NCBI GenBank assembly: GCA_947573465.1
Contig: CANPET010000075.1
Location: forward strand, 1-7,514
Reading direction: 5' to 3'
Length of the DNA stretch: 7,514 bases
From: an uncultured Eubacterium sp.
Lineage (GTDB): Bacteria; Bacillota; Clostridia; Lachnospirales; Lachnospiraceae
Shown: positions 1 to 5,613 of the stretch, piece by piece
Position numbering within the stretch: the stretch's first letter is position 1
Layout of the letters: every line of letters begins with the position of its first letter
Translations under genes and position numbers: made by a program
Notes under the pieces: generated by a model
Told to the model about the DNA's origin: nothing
Database searches by the model: none
What the model saw: only the letters and a program-made list of their open reading frames with translations

Positions 1-984
1 GATCAAATAAAAAATGCACATGTGGGGATTGGGTTATACATGGCAATGTCTCGAGTTGTAACTATAAAAGACTTAGAAAAATATCTACCAGTGGATAATT
101 TAAGAGAAGTTGGAAAAGATAAGCTTGTTATTAAATATCCAATGGAAGATTGTACTTTTATTGTAGTGGCAGTGAAAAATGATGAGAGAATTATGGGAAC
201 ATGTGTGATGAGAAATGTATTAAGGAACGAGTCCGAAGTATCCCAGATAAAGAAAGGAATGTCATTAAAAAAAGTGAGGAGGATATTTCCGGAAGTTATT
301 ATAAATACAAGAAGACCTTTAATTTTAGATAAAAGCAGAGGGATTGATGAGTTTCCTGCTTGCGAAGTAATATTAGATAATAATAAAATGGCATGGATTA
401 CCTTTGAAAAAAATAATGGTAAGTACGTTGTATCAGATATAAACATACAAAAAAATCCAATATTTGAGGACGAGGAATGGGAAAAAGTTATTCAGCAAGA
501 GCCGTATTTAATAAAAAATAAAGTAAAACAGAAAGAGGAGAATATAAAAATTAATGAAGAGCTTATTCTAAGAGATGGAAAAATTGTGAATGGAAAAAGG
601 GCATGGAATGACTTTTTATATAAAACAAAGAATTTTCCTAATGAGCCGGCACAAATTACAATTAAAGAATATTATGATGATGAAAATATAGGTGGTGTAT
701 TAAAATATGATGGATACAATTATTCATTAGTATATAAACCGGTAAAGGATACGGATGCACACAATGATACATTTTATGAACTATCAAAAAGCAGTATTCC
801 AAAATACAAATATTTAATAGAGCGAAGTGGAAAAATGCCCAATGCAAAATATACAGAACATGGATTTTATCTGGTAAACGATAAGGGTGTGACTTATAGA
901 CAGTTAATGTGGAGTCGTTTGAGCAGTGATAGCAATGATTGGATAGACTTTCGGACAGTTTTTACGGAAATGACAGAATCATAA
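1..984 (+). CDS. Uncharacterised protein with DUF4362-like C-terminal domain, 5' end outside the window
   Basis: The reading frame is open from the first base to a TAA at 982-984, giving 327 residues, so the gene probably begins upstream. In-window starts (GTG at 22, ATG at 40, ATG at 46) exist, but none has a clear ribosome binding site. Numbered from base 1, residues about 80-100 hold the pattern KKGMSLKKVRRIFPEV, which resembles the short helix-turn motif of SmpA/BLIP-like repeats. A lysine/glutamate-rich linker follows at about 170-188. From R191, RDGKIVNGKRAWNDFL leads into a beta-rich region with KYDGYNYSLVY and a late LSSDSNDWIDF near residue 314. That order matches, from memory, Firmicutes DUF4362-type proteins, which are mostly predicted exported or lipoproteins of unknown role. 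Any signal sequence would lie outside the window. No enzymatic motif is visible. The gene ends at a strong terminator. Function is unknown; the DUF assignment is tentative. Confidence 0.75.
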   Translation, partial: DQIKNAHVGIGLYMAMSRVVTIKDLEKYLPVDNLREVGKDKLVIKYPMEDCTFIVVAVKNDERIMGTCVMRNVLRNESEVSQIKKGMSLKKVRRIFPEVIINTRRPLILDKSRGIDEFPACEVILDNNKMAWITFEKNNGKYVVSDINIQKNPIFEDEEWEKVIQQEPYLIKNKVKQKEENIKINEELILRDGKIVNGKRAWNDFLYKTKNFPNEPAQITIKEYYDDENIGGVLKYDGYNYSLVYKPVKDTDAHNDTFYELSKSSIPKYKYLIERSGKMPNAKYTEHGFYLVNDKGVTYRQLMWSRLSSDSNDWIDFRTVFTEMTES

Positions 985-995
985 AAATTATATAT

Positions 996-1034
996 AAAAT
1001 GGGATTCATCAGTTGCAGAGATGAATCCCATTTT
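996..1034. terminator. Bidirectional intrinsic terminator between convergent genes
   Basis: A perfect 15-bp inverted repeat (arms 996-1010 and 1020-1034) encloses a 9-base loop. The core GGGATTCATC pairs with GATGAATCCC. Flanking A and T runs give a U-tract on either strand. It starts 11 bases after the stop of the first gene and lies 38 bases past the stop of the minus-strand dehydrogenase, so it can end both transcripts. Confidence 0.9.
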
Positions 1035-1072
1035 TATTATTAGTTTGTATATGAATATAAGAACCTAAAAAA

Positions 1073-1816
1073 TTAAGTTCTCATTGCTCCATCTACAGAA
1101 AGAATTTCTCCTGTCACATAACTAGCCATATCGCTAGCCAGGAATAAAAATGCATTCGCGATGTCTTCAGGTTCGCCGACTCTTCTTAATGGAATTGCAT
1201 TAATTAGTGGCTGTATCATCTGCTCTGGAAGGGCTGCTACCATGTCTGTTTTGGTAATTCCTGGTGCGACAGCATTGACGCGGATATTGCTTGGTCCGAG
1301 TTCTCTTGCCAAAGACCATGTAAGACCATTGACAGCAGATTTGCTGGTAGGATATGCTACACCACTAGGCTGACCGCAGATGCTGACCATGGAACTAGTA
1401 TTTAGAATACAGCCCCCACCTTGTTCTTTCATGATTTTGACAGTTGGCATAACTGCATTAAAAATTGCATTTACATTTAACTGCATAATTTTTGAAAACT
1501 GTTCTGCTGTGTAGTCGTCAATTTTTGTGCTGTCAGATACTCCGGCATTATTGACAAGAATATCAATTCTTCCATACTGCTCTTTGATTTTGTTAATTGT
1601 TTCTTCTACTTCTTCAGCGTTCATAAGATTAGGGTAGTATCCGGAAACTTCCCAAGAACTATTTTCTTTTTTTAAAGATTCTAATGCTTTATTTACGGTT
1701 TCTTCTCTGGAACCAAACAGAATTACTTTGGCTCCATTCTCTAAATATTTTTTTACGATAGCGTAACCAATGCCTCTGGTTCCACCTGTAACAACTGCAA
1801 CTTTTCCTTTTAACAT
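1073..1816 (-). CDS. FabG-like short-chain dehydrogenase/reductase (SDR), 247 aa
   Basis: This is a classical SDR of typical length (247 residues) and presumably a soluble cytoplasmic NAD(P)H oxidoreductase. The Rossmann glycine motif TGGTRGIG is at residues 10-17 and the NNAG motif at 89-92. The catalytic tetrad is N114, S142, Y155 and K159 (in YPTSK). A PG motif is at 185-186 and the C-terminus closes with a VDGAMRT end. R37 just after strand beta-2 (FGSRE) suggests preference for NADPH, by family rules. N63 stands where an adenine-contacting Asp is usual (DV or DL after beta-3). AGGAGG (1825-1830, reverse complement) lies 8 bases upstream of the ATG. The gene stands alone, not in a fab cluster, so a role in fatty acid elongation is not supported by context; the substrate could be a sugar, steroid or another ketone. 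Family is certain, substrate unknown. Confidence 0.93.
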   Translation of the reverse strand: MLKGKVAVVTGGTRGIGYAIVKKYLENGAKVILFGSREETVNKALESLKKENSSWEVSGYYPNLMNAEEVEETINKIKEQYGRIDILVNNAGVSDSTKIDDYTAEQFSKIMQLNVNAIFNAVMPTVKIMKEQGGGCILNTSSMVSICGQPSGVAYPTSKSAVNGLTWSLARELGPSNIRVNAVAPGITKTDMVAALPEQMIQPLINAIPLRRVGEPEDIANAFLFLASDMASYVTGEILSVDGAMRT

Positions 1817-1853
1817 TGCGTATACCTCCTATATGATATAAAAATATATTGCT

Positions 1854-1859
1854 ATTATA
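1854..1859 (-). promoter_or_regulatory. Candidate -10 box for the SDR gene
   Basis: On the minus strand this reads TATAAT, a perfect -10 hexamer, 37 bases upstream of the SDR start codon. No good -35 hexamer is seen at 16-19 bases, so the promoter is either weak in that element or activator-dependent. Supported only by motif and position. Confidence 0.5.
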
Positions 1860-1916
1860 CAACAAAATGAAAAATATACCTATAGAATTATGAAGAATTT
1901 GGAATATCATTCTACT

Positions 1917-1945
1917 TTGCATTTTAGTTAAAGGAGCGTTATAAT
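1917..1945 (+). promoter_or_regulatory. Candidate sigma-A promoter for the SH3b/lysozyme-like gene
   Basis: A TTGCAT -35-like hexamer (1917-1922) is followed, after exactly 17 bases, by a perfect TATAAT (1940-1945). Transcription would start near 1952, leaving a very short leader of about 14 bases that consists almost only of the ribosome binding site. The -35 is a weak match (TTG only). Confidence 0.6.
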
Positions 1946-1953
1946 ACTTTCCA

Positions 1954-1960
1954 GAGGTGA
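1954..1960 (+). promoter_or_regulatory. Ribosome binding site that decides the start at 1966
   Basis: GAGGTGA sits 5 bases before ATG 1966. An in-frame GTG at 1957 lies inside this motif and has no binding site of its own, so ATG 1966 is preferred. That choice also places the Lys/Arg residues of the signal peptide directly at the N-terminus (MRKKLF). Confidence 0.75.
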
Positions 1961-1965
1961 GTAAA

Positions 1966-3402
1966 ATGAGAAAAAAACTATTTTGCATTGCAATGTCAGC
2001 GGTAATAACATTATCAGTGACTGTACAAGGTAATGATAATATCTTAGTGCAAAACAAATTAATGGAAGTAAATACAGCAGATAAAGTGTTGGAAAGTACT
2101 ACATTTACAATTGATAAAGATACAGCAAAGAAAATAGTAAATCATCATAACAAAAAATCAAAGTTAACAAAATTTGAAAAATACAAGAAAGTTATAACAC
2201 ATTTGGGAATTGTATCATCAAATAATGATGATGAGTTTGTAAAGATAAAGAAAATACCAGAAAAGAAATCAAAAACAGTTGGCTATGTGCCAAATGAAAA
2301 ACCAGTCACAGTAATTGAACAGATAAGTAAATGGTATAAAATAAAATCGGGAAAGATTACAGGATATATAAAACAGAAAAATGTTACTGTAGATGATGAG
2401 GTGGAGAACCTTTTGTTAGATAACAATGGTATAGAGGCTAAAATCAAAGTGTCAAATGTGAAGTTGAGAAGCAGCAAAAAGGATACCAATAGTGCAGTAG
2501 GCATGGGATATAAAGGAAATACTTATCCGGTGATAGGTTTTTCTAATGATTATAAAAATGTACGGATTCAGAGGACAGAGACAATAGCAGGATGGGTGTC
2601 TACAAAAGATGTAGATATTAAGATTCTGTGGGACAGTGCAATGACGAAGGCAGAATATGATGCCTATATTGAAGAACAGAAGCGTATACAGGAAGCAGAG
2701 CTGCAAAAGATTTTAAATGCAGGAGTTCATAAAACGGGAGACCCATTGTTTGATACTATTTCTGCATTGATTGCACATAATGAGTCTGGAAATTATGTAG
2801 CAGCAAGAAACGGGCTTCCACAATTTAAAGGAGAGAAAACGATAACAGTCGGTGCATGGCAGTGGTATGGTGAGAGGGCACACAATCTTTTAAGGCGTAT
2901 CTATAATGGTGATACAAAGAAGGCAAAACAGTTGATAAAAGATGCTGTATCGGGAAGTAAAAAGATAAAAGAAGAAAAGACAGAAGAACTTTGTAAAGAG
3001 ATTACAGATAGTTCAAGTTGGGAAAAGAGAAAACGCAATTTTAGTAAGGAAGAACTGGTGGCTATTAAGGCTTTATTGGGAAGCAATGATGGTGTTTCGA
3101 TACAGAACGTTCAGGCAAGGGAAGACATCACTAACAGAATGTCTGTGGCGAGAAATACTTATAAACTGACAAATCCTCAATTAATTGCATATTTCTGTGA
3201 TATGTTCTGGCAGAACCCTGAAAACGCCAGAGCGATTACAAAGGCTGCTATTGCCCGCTTTAAGAGTGCAAAAAAATTAAATGAGGAAAAAGATGGATTG
3301 AAGGTAATGCATGAAATTGCAATGAAAAATTCTGTTTTGGGAGGGTTCTCAAATAGGAGAAATTATACTTATTCTGTTTGTAAAAAAATAAGTAGGAAAT
3401 AA
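1966..3402 (+). CDS. Exported protein with two SH3b domains and a lysozyme-like C-terminal domain, 478 aa
   Basis: This is probably a secreted cell-wall hydrolase. A signal peptide is visible: MRKK, then a hydrophobic stretch to about residue 20, with a possible cut after VQG (20-22). Two bacterial SH3 domains follow: about 78-142 (GYVPNEKP, WYKI, GYIK) and about 160-218 (VKLRSS, ending GWVSTKDV). Such domains usually bind peptidoglycan. A charged helical linker at about 225-254 (EYDAYIEEQKRIQEAELQK) precedes a C-terminal domain at about 258-478. That domain has HNESGNY with E273 and then VGAWQWYGERAHNLL at 295-309. The E-S-G followed by G-x-x-Q-W pattern is typical of lysozyme/transglycosylase-like folds in clostridial wall hydrolases, and makes E273 the candidate catalytic acid. 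A lysine-rich stretch near 325-350 may be an insertion loop. The gene is monocistronic, divergent from the SDR gene and closed by a terminator. Fold is likely; activity is inferred. Confidence 0.85.
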   Translation: MRKKLFCIAMSAVITLSVTVQGNDNILVQNKLMEVNTADKVLESTTFTIDKDTAKKIVNHHNKKSKLTKFEKYKKVITHLGIVSSNNDDEFVKIKKIPEKKSKTVGYVPNEKPVTVIEQISKWYKIKSGKITGYIKQKNVTVDDEVENLLLDNNGIEAKIKVSNVKLRSSKKDTNSAVGMGYKGNTYPVIGFSNDYKNVRIQRTETIAGWVSTKDVDIKILWDSAMTKAEYDAYIEEQKRIQEAELQKILNAGVHKTGDPLFDTISALIAHNESGNYVAARNGLPQFKGEKTITVGAWQWYGERAHNLLRRIYNGDTKKAKQLIKDAVSGSKKIKEEKTEELCKEITDSSSWEKRKRNFSKEELVAIKALLGSNDGVSIQNVQAREDITNRMSVARNTYKLTNPQLIAYFCDMFWQNPENARAITKAAIARFKSAKKLNEEKDGLKVMHEIAMKNSVLGGFSNRRNYTYSVCKKISRK

Positions 3403-3410
3403 TTGCCGAT

Positions 3411-3454
3411 AAAAAAAGAAAGCACGCGAAAATACTCGTATGCTTTCTTTTTTT
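3411..3454. terminator. Bidirectional intrinsic terminator between convergent genes
   Basis: A 14-bp perfect inverted repeat (arms 3411-3424 and 3441-3454) flanks a 16-base loop that can pair partly inside. One arm is rich in A and the other in T (TGCTTTC then a T run), so a U-tract forms in both directions. It begins 8 bases after the SH3b gene stop and lies 16 bases beyond the ACT gene stop, so it can serve both. Confidence 0.88.
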
Positions 3455-3470
3455 GTTGTTCTAAGCTGTT

Positions 3471-3902
3471 TTACATCTTTAATAAATCTTCCTGCGAAAC
3501 TATTTTAATATTGTTCTTTTTGAGGACAGCAGCAACCTTATCATTTTCTTTTACTCTGAAAATCATAAGAGCATCATCTGTTCCTCTGGCAAGAAATGTG
3601 TAAACATATTCGACACTGACACCTGCTTCAGCAAGAATATTCATTGCTTTTGCCATTGCACCAGGTTTGTCAGGAATTTTCACACCAATTACCTGAGTCA
3701 GATTACAAATCCAGTCATTGTCTTTCAATAATGTTAAAGTATCAAGTGGTTTATCTACAATAATTCTAATAATACCGAAATCACTGGAATCAGCAATTTC
3801 AAAGGCTCTCATATCTATTTGGTTTTCTGCAATAAAATTTGTAAACTTTGCAAGATTACCGGGTTTATTTTCTATAAAAACTGAAATTTGATTAATATAC
3901 AT
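3471..3902 (-). CDS. Tandem ACT-domain protein, 143 aa, partner of PaaK
   Basis: This small cytoplasmic protein is made of two ACT domains. The first (about 4-66) carries ISVFIENKPGNLAKF and the second (about 71-140) VIGVKIPDKPGAMAKAMNIL. Both show the KPG turn followed by a helix that is typical of the amino-acid-binding ACT fold; a late ARGTDDALMIFRV strand closes the second domain. There is no catalytic domain, so it probably binds an amino acid or aromatic ligand and modulates a partner. It begins 24 bases after the paaK stop on the same strand, with AGGAGG (3910-3915, reverse complement) 7 bases before its ATG, so the two are co-transcribed. Stand-alone tandem ACT proteins next to phenylacetate-CoA ligase genes are a recurrent arrangement in anaerobes and archaea. 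The ligand and the physical partner are inferred. Confidence 0.92.
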   Translation of the reverse strand: MYINQISVFIENKPGNLAKFTNFIAENQIDMRAFEIADSSDFGIIRIIVDKPLDTLTLLKDNDWICNLTQVIGVKIPDKPGAMAKAMNILAEAGVSVEYVYTFLARGTDDALMIFRVKENDKVAAVLKKNNIKIVSQEDLLKM

Positions 3903-3926
3903 ATTTTTACCTCCTATAAAAAGATA

Positions 3927-5225
3927 TTAAATTTTACGTTTATCAATGACACGTACTGCTTTTCCTTCTGAACGGGTAATAGATTTTGGTTCTACTAATT
4001 TTACCTTCGCGTAAATACCAAGCATGCTCTTCAATGCAGCAACAATCTCCTTTTCTTTATCAGCAATAGCTCCAATCGTATCAGAGAACATCTCCGGAGT
4101 CATTTCAACTAAAACTTCCATTGTATCGCTGTTGTTTACTCGGTCAACAATCAATTGGTAATTTGCAGGCATGCCCTGTTTAATAAGAACTTCTTCAATC
4201 TGAGATGGGTAAACATTGACACCCTTAATAATCAGCATATCATCTGATCTTCCCATAAGTCTGTGAATACGGGCATGAGTACGTCCGCATTTACATTTTT
4301 CTCTTGTAATGTATGTAATATCTTTTGTACGATATCTAATAAGAGGAAATGCTTCTTTGGCAAAACTTGTGAATACTAATTCTCCAATCTGTCCATCCGG
4401 AACAGGTTCTAATGTTTCAGGGTCAACAATCTCAGGAATGAAATAGTCTTCGCAGATATGCATTCCATCCTGTGCCTCGCATTCGAAAGCTACACCGGGA
4501 CCTTCAATTTCTGTAAGTCCATAAATATCATAGGCCTTAATTCCTAATTTTTCTTCAATGTCATGTCTCATTTCTTCTGACCAGGCTTCGGCACCAAAGA
4601 TACCTGCTTTTAATTTAATCTGGTCCTGAATACCGCGTTCGTGAATGGATTCAGCCAGATAAGAAGCATAGCTTGGTGTACAGCAGAGAATAGTGGAGCC
4701 TAAATCTGTCATAAACTGTAATTGTCTGTCTGTATTTCCAGATGACATAGGAAGTGTCAAACATCCGACCTTGTGAGAGCCGCCATTTAAACCAGGACCA
4801 CCAGTAAATAGTCCATATCCATAAGATACGTGGCAGACATCCTCATCTGTACCACCGGCAGCTACAATTGCACGGGCACAGCCATTTTCCCACTTGTCAA
4901 TGTCTGCATGAGTGTAAAAATCAACGACTCTTTTGCCGGTAGTTCCTGATGTAGACTGAATACGAACACAGTCTTTCAAAGGAATTGCAAGTAAATCATA
5001 TGGATAAGCATCCCTTAAATCGTCTTTTGTTAAAAATGGAAGTTTTGGTAAATCATCTGTTGATTTAATATCATCAGGAGTTACACCTGCTTCTTCCATC
5101 TTCTTTCTGTAAAAAGGTACATTGTCATATACTCTCTTTACAACATCTAAAAGTCCGTCATTTTGCCACTGCTCAATGGTTTCGCGAGAGGCAGTTTCAA
5201 TATCTTCTTGAAAATATTTTCCCAT
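3927..5225 (-). CDS. paaK: Phenylacetate-CoA ligase (AMP-forming), 432 aa
   Basis: The protein is an adenylate-forming enzyme that would convert phenylacetate, or a related aryl acid such as indoleacetate, plus ATP and CoA to the aryl-CoA thioester, AMP and pyrophosphate. Full length for the PaaK family (about 430). The N-terminus has the family signature NVPFYRKKMEEAG (35-47). The ATP-binding loop STSGTTGKR is at 91-99, YGLTEIEGPG at 235-244, RYRTKD at 297-302 and GRSDDMLIIKGVNVYPSQIE at 325-344. K422 in SEGKAVRVID is the candidate C-terminal catalytic lysine. A CKCGR motif at 311-315 is common in this family. No signal peptide, so cytoplasmic. An AAGGA-type site lies about 9 bases before the ATG. 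It is the first gene of an operon with the ACT gene. No indolepyruvate oxidoreductase genes are present nearby, so the physiological substrate is open. Confidence 0.95.
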   Translation of the reverse strand: MGKYFQEDIETASRETIEQWQNDGLLDVVKRVYDNVPFYRKKMEEAGVTPDDIKSTDDLPKLPFLTKDDLRDAYPYDLLAIPLKDCVRIQSTSGTTGKRVVDFYTHADIDKWENGCARAIVAAGGTDEDVCHVSYGYGLFTGGPGLNGGSHKVGCLTLPMSSGNTDRQLQFMTDLGSTILCCTPSYASYLAESIHERGIQDQIKLKAGIFGAEAWSEEMRHDIEEKLGIKAYDIYGLTEIEGPGVAFECEAQDGMHICEDYFIPEIVDPETLEPVPDGQIGELVFTSFAKEAFPLIRYRTKDITYITREKCKCGRTHARIHRLMGRSDDMLIIKGVNVYPSQIEEVLIKQGMPANYQLIVDRVNNSDTMEVLVEMTPEMFSDTIGAIADKEKEIVAALKSMLGIYAKVKLVEPKSITRSEGKAVRVIDKRKI

Positions 5226-5265
5226 TGTTTTTAGTCCTTTCTTCGCTACATAAATTTATATAACA

Positions 5266-5294
5266 ATTTTACAATATTTAGTACTTTAAAGCAA
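5266..5294 (-). promoter_or_regulatory. paaK: Candidate sigma-A promoter for paaK-ACT
   Basis: On the minus strand TTGCTT (5289-5294) and TAAAAT (5266-5271) are separated by exactly 17 bases; the -10 matches consensus at 5 of 6. Transcription would start near 5258, giving a leader of about 33 bases before the paaK ATG. The region is AT-rich, so chance matches are possible. Confidence 0.5.
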
Positions 5295-5361
5295 TAAAGA
5301 AAACAAGTTGTAAAAAAGAAAATCATATTTGTTCTAAGAAAAGAAAACAAAATTTAACCAA

Positions 5362-5375
5362 TAAAAACGTTACAA
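5362..5375 (+). promoter_or_regulatory. cre-like operator (possible CcpA or LacI-family site)
   Basis: TAAAAACGTTACAA agrees with the catabolite-responsive consensus TGWAARCGYTWNCW at 11 of the 13 fixed or degenerate positions, including the central CG. It ends 7 bases before a perfect TATAAT (5383-5388), where a bound repressor could block initiation toward the glycosidase. The mismatch at the second base and AT-rich surroundings keep this tentative. Confidence 0.35.
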
Positions 5376-5382
5376 TCCTACA

Positions 5383-5388
5383 TATAAT
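5383..5388 (+). promoter_or_regulatory. Candidate -10 box upstream of the glycosidase gene
   Basis: A perfect TATAAT facing the glycosidase. No acceptable -35 was found at 16-18 bases, and the implied leader of about 220 bases is long. Other -10-like motifs closer to the gene (for example TATGAT near 5508) also lack a -35, so the true promoter is unresolved. Confidence 0.3.
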
Positions 5389-5476
5389 GGTTTTTATACA
5401 CTTGTTTAAAAGGAAAAAATGTACAAAAAAATATTTTTAATTTTGTGGAAAATTATGTAGAATAAAAACATTTTTC

Positions 5477-5494
5477 TGCCCATAAAATATGGCA
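5477..5494. promoter_or_regulatory. TGCC-N10-GGCA operator-like palindrome
   Basis: The 18-base stretch has matching 4-base ends (TGCC at 5477-5480 and GGCA at 5491-5494) around an AT-rich centre, about 120 bases upstream of the glycosidase start. It could be a regulator site, but the half-sites are short and chance occurrence is realistic. Confidence 0.2.
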
Positions 5495-5613
5495 TTTGAG
5501 AAAAGCATATGATATAGTGTGCTTATATGACAAGAACGCTTTGAATATGGTGTTGTTGAAAACAAAAAATGTATTTAGCAATTAGATACAATATACTTTG
5601 GAGGATAATAATA

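Larger units (their letters stand above)
5226..5613. other. Long divergent intergenic region (388 bases)
   Basis: This very AT-rich stretch separates paaK (leftward) from the glycosidase gene (rightward). It holds a candidate paaK promoter, a perfect TATAAT at 5383-5388, a cre-like site, a TGCC-N10-GGCA palindrome and the glycosidase ribosome binding site. No convincing small gene, tRNA, terminator hairpin or riboswitch was recognised; the longest short frame (ATG at 5387, 17 codons) has no ribosome binding site. Confidence 0.7.

Noticed and set aside
22..24. GTG as the true start of the first gene
   Set aside because: The frame is open to the window edge and there is no clear ribosome binding site, so a start outside the window is more likely, though ATG 40 cannot be excluded.
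3..446. A 147-codon minus-strand frame opposite the first gene
   Set aside because: It lies wholly within the coding frame of the plus-strand gene, has hydrophobic low-complexity content typical of an antisense shadow, and has no ribosome binding site.
1073..1816. Assignment of the SDR as a BaiA-type bile acid dehydrogenase
   Set aside because: General SDR similarity only (TGGTRGIG, YPxSK, VDGA end); no bai neighbours, so a specific name is not supported.
1957..1959. GTG as the start of the SH3b protein
   Set aside because: The GTG is part of the GAGGTGA ribosome binding site for ATG 1966.
1689..2057. A minus-strand frame spanning the divergent promoter region
   Set aside because: It overlaps the SDR in another frame and the SH3b signal peptide region, and its tail reads as a frame-shifted SDR N-terminus; no independent support.
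3403..3603. A 66-codon plus-strand frame after the SH3b gene
   Set aside because: It runs through the terminator and antisense to the ACT gene, and has no start signal.
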